From contig NC_081408.1 of the NCBI RefSeq assembly GCF_030272615.1, forward strand, positions 408,640,889 to 408,704,888: 64,000 bases of DNA, in the 5' to 3' direction. Source of the stretch: Cryptomeria japonica. Lineage: Eukaryota; Streptophyta; Pinopsida; Cupressales; Cupressaceae. A model generated the notes under the pieces. The model saw nothing but the letters and a program-made list of their open reading frames with translations. It searched no databases and was not told the DNA's origin. Positions 12,706-23,116 of this stretch are shown here, piece after piece. A program made the position numbers and the translations under genes. Each line of letters starts with the position of its first letter. Position 1 is the stretch's first letter.

Positions 12706-14345
12706 AAAAAACCTATCGTGATGCTGTGGACCGTTACTGCCCCTAGGGTTTCAAGGCTTAGGCTCTGCCATGGACAAGCTTCTTCTTCATGGCATGGTGA
12801 GCCTTTGCTCAATCTGAATAGGCGTTCTTTGTATGCTAAGGTAGTCACCTGGGGAGGCAAAGAGTTGTCGGGAGTAAGAGTAAGGAAGCCGAAGCTGTTC
12901 TTCTCGAATAGGGCTTCTCAAGTGCATAGGTTTGGAGCGGGCAAATCTTTGTGGCTAGAGCATGCTAGCTGTGGAAATCCCCTGATGGGTGGTGGCTCAG
13001 TTTCAGGTGAGGGGGGCTCTAGATGGGAGGAAAGGGTTTTCTCTAGGCGTTGAGAGACCCGATCAACAAGACTTTCAAATGGTGAGAATTGTTAGTCCAG
13101 GTCGGTCTCAGGGAGGGTTGGTTTTGCTCAAGCCTTCTCTCCCCATGCAACATCTGTGACCCTTGATGCGGAGGCTGAAAAAGAGATTGAGCTCAATGAA
13201 AGAGTTTTTTGGGGCTAGGTCTGATTGGTCGTTTTAGAGGTCTTTGGCCAAGCTTATGTGAGCTTCATAACTGGATTTTTGTCAACTGGGAACCCATTTT
13301 GAAGGGCTGTGTTCAAATCTAGCCAAATGCTTGAGGGTTTTTTGTGGTGGTTTTTGAAGCAGTGGAGGATAGGGATAAGGTTCTCTGCAATAATCAACGG
13401 TGTTAGGATGATAATCATTTGCTCATGTTGAAGCCCTTGCATTCGGCTTTCAACCCGACTACTAAATCTTTTGATCGAGTTCCCATTTGGGTCAGGCTTC
13501 CTAGCTTTCCTTTGCATCTATGGTTTGACTCTTGTCTTGAGGCTATTGGGAACTCTTTAGGTAGTTCTTTGATGGTGGATGAGGGTTCTTCCAATCTTCT
13601 ACATTCTACATATGCTCGGCTTCTTGTTGAGATGGATGTCACTAAGGATTGCCCATAAGTGATTTCGATGAAAACAACAAAAGGTTGTTGGATGCAGTCT
13701 TTGGACTATGAAGGAATCCCCTTCAGATGTAGGAGCTGTTTTCCAATTGGGCACATTGCAGCTCAATGCTCAAAGCGCAGAGTAGAAAAAGCTGCTTCTT
13801 GGTTGAAAGATGTGGATCTTGTTCATTATTCTGTGGAGAAAAAGGATGTGAGTCAGAAGGGTGATCCCCAATCTTGAGGGAAGAAGACAATTGTAATAAG
13901 GATCTAACTGAATCGAACCTTGACTTGAATGGAGTCAAAGATGGATTTGCAATTGAGAAGGGGCATGCAGCGGTTTCAACGCCGTTGGAATGTTTGGAGG
14001 GAGAAAGTATTATGCCTTCTCTTAGTGATGAGGTGGAGCCCAAAGAGGTAGAAGGAGTTGCTCCGCCAGTAATGCAGGAACAGGATGAGGGATGGAAGGA
14101 GGTGAAAAGGAAGAAAGGCAAGAGACATTTGAAGGAGGAGCCAGGACATGCTCCTCAGATCACACGTTAAGGACAAACAAAACTGTGCTGTAATTTTCCA
14201 ACCCGTTAATGGGTCTTCACTTTTTTGATTTGATTGTTTTGGGGAGGTGGCTCCTTGTGTGGAGCCTCACCTGGTTCGGGCCAGTCCAAAATCCCGGCTG
14301 ATTTAATAAAATCTAATCTTATTACCGACCAAAAAAAGAAAAAAT
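12706..14345 (+). mobile_element. L1-type LINE carrying ORF1 only
   Basis: A 1.64-kb insertion is bounded by 16-bp duplications and ends in an A-rich tail (ATTACCGACC followed by A7, G, A6). The body encodes a DUF4283 plus zinc-knuckle ORF1 protein typical of plant L1 elements. It then passes through about 160 bp of 3' untranslated sequence straight into the tail. There is no trace of ORF2 (endonuclease and RT, normally about 4 kb). The duplications abut this short form, so the copy probably inserted without ORF2, like the half-L1 (HAL1) elements of mammals. Internal loss after insertion is the alternative. Confidence 0.85.
13200..14170 (+). pseudogene. LINE ORF1: DUF4283 domain and CCHC zinc knuckle
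   Basis: ORF1 proteins of plant L1 elements bind the element RNA and form the mobile particle. DUF4283 features are seen at about 13210-13560: the LIGRFRGLWPS and GFFVVVF stretches, then PIWVRLPSFPLHLW and IGNSLGSSLMVD. A zinc knuckle C-x2-C-x4-H-x4-C (CRSCFPIGHIAAQC) lies near 13729-13772. The tail is acidic and then basic, ending KRKKGKRHLKEE. The frame is interrupted by an in-frame TAA at 13656-13658 and a shift of frame near 13874. More breaks lie in the upstream part before 13419. A DUF4283 host gene is an alternative, but the LINE tail and flanking duplications favour the LINE. Confidence 0.85.
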
Positions 14346-14361
14346 GAAGTTTTGAAATAAA
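14346..14361. repeat. Right target-site duplication of the LINE
   Basis: Partner of the copy at 12690-12705. It directly follows the A-rich tail. Confidence 0.8.
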
Positions 14362-14991
14362 TTTATATTTTTTTACAGACATGAAAATAACTTATCTTGA
14401 ATGATGATTCTCCTTAATGCAAGGCTATGTGATCCTTATAGCACCTATTAAACATGCCTTCACAATCCTTAAATCCTAAAAGTTAAAAACAAAACTAGCA
14501 ACCTGGAGCAATGACAAAAAATGAGTTTTGGTAATTTGTAATGATATGTAGGAATGTTTGTGTTTTGTGTTTGTATGTCACTTTTTAGGTTTTATTTTCA
14601 ACTTATAGTTTTTGTTTATTATTTATTTTCAGATTTTACTTTTTTAAAATTTATTTTTATTTAAAAGTAGGGTGTGTCCCAAATGCCTTGGGTATGTTCC
14701 TGGGTTGCACAATATGCACCAGCCTGGGGGTACAGGGGGCCGGACCCATTGAAGTAAGGTACAGGGACTGAGTACTATGTATCATAGGTCTGAAATAATG
14801 TAAAATCAAAGGTATAGCTTTAATTTTTTTCATTGATTACACAAATCAAGTAAATCATTTTATACCAATAGAATCTACAAGGTGTATGGATATTGCATGG
14901 TTATAAAAGTTGATTCTACAAGATATATGGAATTTCCATATTTATGATAATTGAATTCACAGGATATACTGACATAGATTGTTGGTGGCAG
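14362..14991. other. Intron or flank directly upstream of the FIE exons
   Basis: I see no exon of the conserved FIE core in these 630 bases. The 3' end 'GTTGGTGGCAG' at 14981-14991 serves as the acceptor of the first visible exon. Confidence 0.5.
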
Positions 14992-16414
14992 GGAGTTGTG
15001 GACATCCTGCAGAGGTATCCAGTGCCGGAATGTGATATTTGGTTTATCAAATTCTCATGTGATTTCCATTACAATTCAATTGCAGTTGGTAAGGTTTTCC
15101 CATCTCTAGGGCTGTCAAATGCCAAGCATGTTTTAATTTCGTTCATACTTTTTGGGCTTTTGTTATACTTGGGTTTTCTTTGAAGAAAGAATTATTAGTC
15201 TCTTCTTTGCAAGGGAAGCTTGAAGTGCTAATCTTAATTCATTGTTCTCTTGAAATTTCAAAAAATAGATTGATGAATTTGTACAATTTCCTAGCCTAAA
15301 AGCATTAGCGATCTTTTTATAGAAATTTACATAAATGCATATAATTTGCAAGTTTTTGTGGATAATTCCATGCATTTTATTACAATGCAGAATATGAAAT
15401 TTTATTTCTTAGTTTATGAAATGTAAACGTTTGTCAGCTGTCCTTAGTTTTAAAGACTTTCCAGTGAAAATTTTCCCTGCTTTGTTGTGCTATTTCAACT
15501 TTTAACAATATTCTTACCAAAGGGGCTCAAAACTATACCATCTCATATTATGATGATAGGTCTTTCTCAGTAGTAAGCCCAATTGTTTAATAAGTTAAAT
15601 TCAATGGGATGCAATTTCCCCAGAACTTGGGAGCGAAAATTCATATTTATATTTTCTTTTTCATACTTTCAGGAGTATTGTCATAGAAATTAGTAATTCA
15701 AGCTTAAAGAGTTAAGATGGCTTCATATTGCTTTTCATTAAACCTGTCTTATTGAATACTTATAACGTTTTGCTTTTAGATTTAATTGTACTTTTTCAGT
15801 GTTTTCCATTATTTCTGTCCTTTTAATGCAGTGTTTTCTTGTATCACCTGTTTAAATTTGAGTTGACTACTTGGCACATTTTTTCGTATCAGGCAACAGG
15901 GAAGGAAAGATTTATGTCTGGGAATTACAGTCAAGCCCTCCTAATTTGATAGCTAGGTAAAATTTTCAAGTCCTATAAATTTATTTGTATCAAATCATGA
16001 ATGTACTTCTGGTAAAACTAAAGATCTTTTTTGACATATTAATAGATAAACGGAGGATATAGCTGATTTATGTTGGTGTTGTTTGTAATTTATTAAACAG
16101 GTTATCACATAATCAGTGCAAATCTCCTATTAGACAGACTGCTATTTCTTATGATGGAAGGTTTGCTGCTCTACTGAATTCTTAAAAGGGGATTGGCAAA
16201 CCTATTTGTTGATTTTCCTTTTCTTGCATTAGCTATAATTGTTTACCTTATTCTTTGCATAAATTTTGTTTGGATTTTTGTTGTGTACCAATAGACATAA
16301 TTAATCTTCAAATTAGCAGTGAACTAATTATTGCCTATTTGCTTTTGTGAGCACAGTATCATCCTTTGCTGCTGTGAAGATGGTAGCATATGGCGCTGGG
16401 ATGTAGTTCAGTAA
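14992..16414 (+). CDS. FIE: FIE (ESC/EED WD40 subunit of PRC2), last four exons
   Basis: FIE is the WD40 protein of plant Polycomb Repressive Complex 2. It acts in the nucleus with E(z)-type methyltransferases to place H3K27me3, and represses seed and flowering programmes. Exons: 14992-15088, 15893-15956, 16101-16160 and 16357-16414, with stop TAA at 16412-16414. All three introns (804, 144 and 196 bp) start GT and end AG, and their phases join to one open frame. Diagnostic residues include YPVPECDIWFIKFSCDFHYN, then GKIYVWEL, LSHNQCKSPIRQTAISYDG and CCCEDGSIWRWD. These align closely with the C-terminal two WD repeats of Arabidopsis FIE. The upstream three quarters of the protein (roughly the first 280 residues) is not visible in the window. 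It could be the expressed gene with a giant upstream intron, or a partial genomic copy. The intact frame favours a gene or a young copy. Confidence 0.9.
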
Positions 16415-16606
16415 AGTGTCCAATTTTCTGGACAAAAATATATCATTACAGGTTGTGCGTGAGATTTTGACAAAAATCGATTAATTTTCTGGTTGATGCC
16501 ATGAGGAATCCTAATGGTGTTCGCAATTTTGAATCTTTATTTCTTTTGCAAACGATAAATTCAATATGTTTATATAACTTTTTGGTCTTTCTTTGACTAT
16601 AAAAGA

Positions 16607-16612
16607 AATAAA
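16607..16612 (+). terminator. Candidate poly(A) signal of FIE
   Basis: AATAAA lies about 190 bases after the FIE stop codon in AT-rich sequence, a normal distance for a plant 3' UTR. The cleavage site cannot be read from sequence alone. Confidence 0.45.
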
Positions 16613-16834
16613 TAATATTGAAATCTTTATAGAGTTGAGCCAGACTGACTGTTAAGGGGTGCTCACTGTGTTGAAGTCTTGAGTTGGATCACTGGTGAGC
16701 TGGCCTAAGACATTGCCTAGATAGAATTTGAGCCGGTATACATGTAGCCTTGACAATAATTAGAATCTATATGGTAAGAGCTAAAGATCCAGTTGTGAGA
16801 CATGGATATATTATGTGGAAAGTCTTCACTACAA

Positions 16835-16944
16835 GTAAATGAAATTGCCTCTACTTTTTCTCAAAATTTCCCTATGAATTATCTTACATGTAAATGAAAT
16901 TGCCTTTACTTTTTCTCAAAATTTCCCTATGAATTATCTTACAT
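16835..16944. repeat. 55-bp tandem duplication
   Basis: Units 16835-16889 and 16890-16944 (GTAAATGAAATTGCCT...ATTATCTTACAT) differ at one base. The duplication lies downstream of FIE in non-coding DNA. Confidence 0.9.
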
Positions 16945-17728
16945 TGACTGTGTTTACTACATTTTATTATGTTGTGTAAAATATCAATGCATGTGTATCT
17001 ACAATTCTGTATGATTTATTAATCATTCAGATACAAATGTATAAATTTAAAATGGCAACAAACATGTGGCTTCAGTTAGGTCTTCTTATTCCAGTAAAGT
17101 AGATAGTATATTCATGAATATCTTGTTTCCTAAGAGCAGAATGTTTTGACTTCATAAAGATGCTGCTGATATTCCATTCTGTATCTTATTGGTTGACCAT
17201 GGCAACAAAGCAAAATATTACATCATGAAGATGAGTTCGTTCAAGGGAGGCTTTAGGCTTGAACACACTAGTTCATATGAAGATGGTCCTAATGGATACC
17301 ACTCCTTAATTCATCTGATGAAATGAGATTCACGGATTCCAGTGAGAAAGTCAAGATAAACCCAAGGGTTTTGACATGAAATGCTTTCTACGAAATAGGA
17401 TTCATTTGTGTTGTTTTAGAGATGGAGAATGCTAGTAACTTGTGAATAGGACCCAACATGCCATCATACAGGGAAAGCATACATGTTTTTCCTTTTCTCC
17501 TAATCTGTTTGTGACATGGTGGTAAATGATTTGATCTATGGATTTCCAAAAGCATAGGAAGTCATTTTGTTCCTTCTTTTCCAATGCTAGCTTCGTTTAT
17601 CATTATTGTGGTTGTAATCACCTTGAAATCAGGGTCATATTCATGGTTTTATTCATGATTGATCTATACTTGTTCAGATCCACACATTTTATGAAGTATA
17701 ATATTTTGAAGACAAGCAAAATTAAAAT
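16945..17728. other. No recognised gene
   Basis: Only short frames without known motifs are present. This stretch separates FIE from the tandem duplication that follows. Confidence 0.4.
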
Positions 17729-19364
17729 TTTAATTGTTGATGCTTAGATATATTCTAAGTATCGACACCTTGCAAAGAACGTCAGCATAGGAAGTCCCGC
17801 AGTGGGATATTGAAAGGCAATACGAATTCCAGAATTTAAAGGCTGATTCCTTGTCCTATTGTAGTGCTAAGCCTAAATCTGTCAGGAAAAGGGGAATAGA
17901 ACATGAAACTAGAAAACAGAGTAAAAAGTGATACACTAGAATAAAATAGCTTTTCACTTCTTTGGAGATTGCAAGCACAAGTTACAATAGCCCACAAGAT
18001 CAAAATATATAGTTGCAACATTATAAATGACAAGAAAACAATATTTGCACAATTATGTCTGCAAAAGATTAACAGGATTCCAAACACAAACTATGACCAT
18101 TTAAACATACAAATGAGAAAGCCAGAGAAGAGAACTCATGATCACAAGTTTTCAGAAATCATGGGCCTGCAATATTCATTAATTTTGAGTGAGCTCATTA
18201 TATATATAGAGGAGAAGTAGATACGAAAATCATGGGAAATCATATGCCCACCAACTTGGTTTGTTGAATTCTTGCTTGAGGAATATGAAATATGGAGGCA
18301 TAAGTGAAGCCCCCCATCATAATTATTTTTGTAGAGGTTGGGTGTTTTAATTCACAATCTCCATGATATTATAGCACTTGTAGGAGCCTTGAAGTTTTTT
18401 AATATGTTTGAATGCTTAGTAGTGGTTGATCTTGAGAGATTGACAACTATAAAGATTTAAAATCCTTGCCTTCTAATTTAACACTAAGCTTTTAGTATCC
18501 AACACAGGCTCCATTGATTTACACCTGCTGCCTTTTGATTTAACAAACTAAAGCTTATAATAATTATTGTAGGCTCTATAGAAACACACACCCCTATAAC
18601 AATTTTTCTTGGTTGTGGCTTTGTTTCTCTTATTTTAACTCCTTATTCGCCCCTTCACTTACCATGTCATAAGCTTACTCCAATAGTAGTCTATCTCTTC
18701 AACACTTCTCTCAAGCACATTGCAAAGTCTCCTAGGACTGTTGGATATACTAGGTCTATGATGGTTGAATGTCCAAGAGCTGCAGTCTACATTTATCTTA
18801 CAGACAGGGATCATTGATCTCTTCAGATCAACCCTCTTAGAAGTCATAACCTTCCTCTCTGCCTTTCTCTTCCAAGTCTCTAGGATGTGGCTATATGTCT
18901 ATTTAAGCTTCATTGTTTTGTTTTAACACTTGGATTCACCTTTATAACACATGCCAATACACTTGACTGCAGTTTGTCTGCTTCTACCAAGGCAAAGCTT
19001 TAGTTATGTACGCCCCAATTATTTTTTGGTTTAATGGAACAATGGCATGGTGTCATGAAGTTTATGAGGACCCTTGTTATGCCCTCCTTTGGCCAATAGT
19101 GCCATGTTGCTTTAACTACTCTTCTAAATAGCTTGGAAAGCCACATGGCCCATTGTATATAGCGATATATAGTCACTGAATGTTTTAGCAAAGGTCATTG
19201 TCTCTTGTACTTGCATTCCTAAGAAATTGAGCTTCATCCAATATTACTCTTGACCACTCTATCTCCATCCAGGTTGGGTTTATCTAACTTGTAAACCAAG
19301 TGTACAAGTCAACAAAATAACATCGAATTCATTAAGTTCTTTCGATTTCCTCCAATGGTAAAAA
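17729..19364. repeat. Tandem duplication of an unidentified 1.6-kb unit, copy 1
   Basis: Copy 1 begins TTGTTGATGCTTAGATAT. It contains 'AGAACTCATGATCACAAG', the block at 18247-18523 ending 'CTCCATTGATTTACAC', and an end part with 'GGACCCTTGTTATGCCCTCCTTTGGCCAATA' near 19070. The same landmarks recur in order from 19365. A minus-strand frame at 18659-18847 shares DLKRS and NVLER-VEEI-YW-KLMTW with a frame in copy 2. I do not recognise the family. Confidence 0.75.
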
Positions 19365-21250
19365 ATTGTTGATGCTCATATATGTTCAAAATATTAGTGC
19401 TTCACAAAGAATATCAACATGGAAGTCTTGCAAATGGAGGGCCTTGAGGTATATGATGACCTTTGCAGTTGAAAGGTTGGATCTATCTAGTATTGTAGTG
19501 TTATGCCTAAATTTGATGGGAAAGGGGGAAAGAACAAACGAACACAAAAGAAATTAAAAGGTGATACACCAAAATAGAAGAGCTTTATACTTGTTTATAG
19601 ATTGTAAGCACATAATTGAATAGTTGATAGGATCAAAATAGTCACATTAATTAAGGTCATTTTGAACATACAAAGAAAAACCAAGACAGAGAACTCTTGC
19701 ACACAAGGTTTCAAAAAACATGAGTCTGCAAGGGTCCCCCCTTTTTTGAATTAGCTCATTATAAATATAGAAGAGAAGCAACATAGAATAAAATATGGGG
19801 AAATGAAATGCTCACCAATTTGACCTAAGTTCTCGTCTAAGAAGACTTTTGAGATATAGAGCCATAAATGTGATCACCCCCTCATAATTGCTGCTTTAGA
19901 GGTCACATGTTTTAATTAGTCTTTGTGGTGTTTTTGTGCTTGCAAGAATCTTTCAAGTCTTTTAATATGTTTTGAGTGCTTAGCAATTATTGATCTTGAG
20001 AGATCGACAATTTTTAAATTTTTTGAAACCCTTGCATTCTAATTTTACGTTGAGCTTTTAATATCCAACACGGTCTCCATTGATTTACACATTACATAGA
20101 TAAAAGCAAAAAATGTAGAGAATAAAAGAGGAGGAGATTAAATGCCCACAACTTGACTTATTGAATTCTTTTATGAGAAGGAATTTGAATATGAAGCCAT
20201 AAATGTAGTCCCCTTGTCATAGTTGTCATTGCAAAGGTCAAGTGTATTAATTCAAAATCTTTGTGGTGTTTTGGCACTGACAATAATGTTCTAATATGTT
20301 CAAGTGCTTAACAACCATTGACCTCGAGAGATTGACTACTTTCTAAGAAGATATAAAACCCTCACATTTTGATTTAATGCCAAGCTTTTAATATCTAATG
20401 TCAACTCCATTGATTTATACATATAGGATCTTGATTTACCAAGGAAAAAGGTTACATACATAATTGTAGGATCTATAAAATCGCACACTTGTAATAATTT
20501 TTGTCAATTGTAGGTTTGTTTTTATTATTTGCACCCTCCTCCCCTTGCCATGTCATAAGCTTCCTCCAATAGGACTCTATCTCCTCGACACGTCTCTCAA
20601 GCACATTCAAAGTCTTGAGGGCCATTGGATATACCAAATATATGGTGGTTGAGTGTCCAAAGGGTGCAACTTTATTTCTTTTACACACAAGGGTAATTGA
20701 TCTCTTAAGATCAATGCTTTCTTTAAGTTCATAACCTTCTTTTCTACCTCTCTTTAAATTTTGGAAGTCGTTGCATAGTTGTGTGGGATCAATTGTTTTG
20801 TTATATTGCACATCTATTCACCTTTATAGCACACATCAATACACTTGAAACTTAACTATTACTACTAATGTGAAGCTTTAGTTATGCATAATTTATGTGT
20901 CTTTTTTATTTAATTAGACAATGGCATTGCTTGACAACGTTTATAGGGACCCTTGTTGTGCCCTCCTTTAGCCAATACACTATATTGATTTACAACTCTG
21001 CTAAATATCTTGAAAAGCCACAAGGGCCAAGTCTATGGTGGTTGATATTTAAGTGAAGTCCAAGGCCTCATTAATCCCTCCATTCCTACAAAATTTAGCT
21101 TTATCTATGATTATTCTTGGTCATTCATCTCTTAAACCAAGAGTTTAAGTCAACAAAACAACATCAAACTCATTTCAAACTTCCTGCAATTGCCAAAAAG
21201 GGAGTGCATTTTGTACATGGCTTGATTTTATATAGTAGTGAAAATTTTGT
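19365..21250. repeat. Tandem duplication of the 1.6-kb unit, copy 2 with inner duplication
   Basis: Copy 2 begins TTGTTGATGCTCATATAT and follows the order of copy 1. It is longer because an inner segment is present twice: about 19811-20093 and 20146-20420, each matching 18247-18523 of copy 1. Its minus-strand frame at 20473-20811 (112 codons) is the longer version of the shared peptide. Divergence between copies is high, about a quarter to a third by eye, so the duplication is old. Confidence 0.75.
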
Positions 21251-22773
21251 AATACATTAACTATGTAAGTTTATATGCCTTCTGTTGGGTCCCAAAATCA
21301 TTGCTTCACAATCCTCAACTTCTCATTTAGGGCCAATGATTTGTCATTAAAAAGGTAAACTAGGGATTCATCAATAGACTTAGGATGGTCAAAAGCGAAT
21401 TGATGAGCGTGGGCAATCTTTCTTGCACTTTGAAATTAGCTAGATCCAAGAGGGTATTTCTAGGGGTATCTTTGATATGTTTGTACATCAAGTAAAATGT
21501 AACATGACTACACCAATCAACAACTATATCCAATTAATGCTTGATTGCTATTATTTGTCACCAAGTGAAGACAAACTAGTGTAAAACCTCTTATATAATT
21601 GATAAAACACCTCACACATCCACCTATAGATGACATTTGTATTTTAATCCCGCTAGGTGATTTCATTTATTGCTTCATACATAATGGTAAGGTGAAGACA
21701 CGTGTGACATGATACATTGATGACTTATTTATTTGGGTTTGCTTAATATTAGGCCATGATTTTTAATATCAAATCATGAACATGCATATTCTAATCTAAA
21801 TCTAATCTCTTGCTACTTCTAACATAGATGGAAAGTGTTTAAATGATGGGAATTTGATCTTTGATTAATGTGGATTGGTGCTTACTTCACTGGGCAACAA
21901 AGTCACTAACAACGAAGAGAAAAAAGATACCATCAAGAAAAATATCAATAGGACTAGATTTTTACATGACAATCAACGACTACATCATATGTAATGAACA
22001 TACCTAATAATCCATCTTAGAACTACAATAACCCATATACAAGAAAATAAAATCCATTACAATCTTTTACCCTTTATCTAACCACTATTGCAATCACACC
22101 AACAATTGTTGTGAGATAATATGCATATTGTGACTATACATTTCTCTACATCATTACAAATTGTCAAGGAGATGTTTTTTAATAAACCATACCTACGATG
22201 TACAAGATGTACTTTAGCATTTGCAACTTAGAGTGACAATGTTTGATGGCCTAAAACCAACTAGAGACACTTGTGCACCAAAAAATTTGTTGAGTGCAAC
22301 CTTTTCAACAATAAGTGTACTCAAATTTAGAGTACTTGGCCTTTTGTGCCTTGAATCCACGTGGGAATCTGACCCAAATTTGGAGAATCAAATTTGCCCA
22401 CTGCATCTATGGTAATCTGTATGATTGATGACATGGAGTTGGTGTGAGGACTATTAAGAGTTGAAATTTTAACCACCATACTTATGAAATCATGGTCATG
22501 TTTTTTTTTCTTCACATCACTAGAAGCACGTGAATTTGTGCTCGTGAGATGAACAATTGTTTTTGGGTGGGATAACCCCTTAGGTGTAGCTGTGGCATCA
22601 TAATGAGTTAATAATGGTGTTCTGGTTTATGCAAGGAAATAGGTAAGATGGATTGTGCAAATATGGGAATTTAGGGGATTGGGGGTAGAAGATACCTCGT
22701 GGCCCATGCCATTGTTGGGGAGTTGAGGGTGCCAGGAAATTCATCCCTTTAGGCATGCACACAATATAAAATT
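21251..22773. other. No recognised gene
   Basis: I see only short frames here. A minus-strand frame near 21300-21430 is open for about 45 codons but has no motif I can name. The right limit is the start of the split copia LTR at 22774. Confidence 0.4.
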
Positions 22774-23116
22774 TGAGAGCACATAAAATCATATGTAATA
22801 TAAATTGATGAAATATCGTACATATTTATAGGATTCACACATCTTAATTTAGAGTAAACAAATTCTCTATAAAATATGAGTTGTTTGTAACAATTAAACA
22901 ACTTGTGTCGGATCATGGGGCTCCAAAAAGTGGCACTGGCGAAAAAAATGTGTTTTAAACTTTGCCAAACACGCCAAATTCCGCTTTTAATTTTTATATT
23001 GGTTGGGCAAAATTTGAGTTTGGTTTGTTAATACCAAACCAAAACGAATATCCATTAATAACAAATATTAACATATATTCGTTATTAACAGATATCAGTT
23101 TTGTGACATAATTGTT

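Noticed and set aside
12397-13053. A 218-codon frame that could be a host protein
   Set aside because: It runs across the left target duplication and the 5' end of the LINE, so it is chance plus LINE leader.
14362-14991. Further FIE exons upstream of the first recognised exon
   Set aside because: I looked for conserved FIE stretches upstream (for example the one ending NRW and DNEI.LWEP) and did not find them here or earlier in the window.
17205-17335. Short frame with FKGGFRLEHTSSYEDGPNGY as a possible exon
   Set aside because: No family recognised, no paired splice sites and no continuation nearby.
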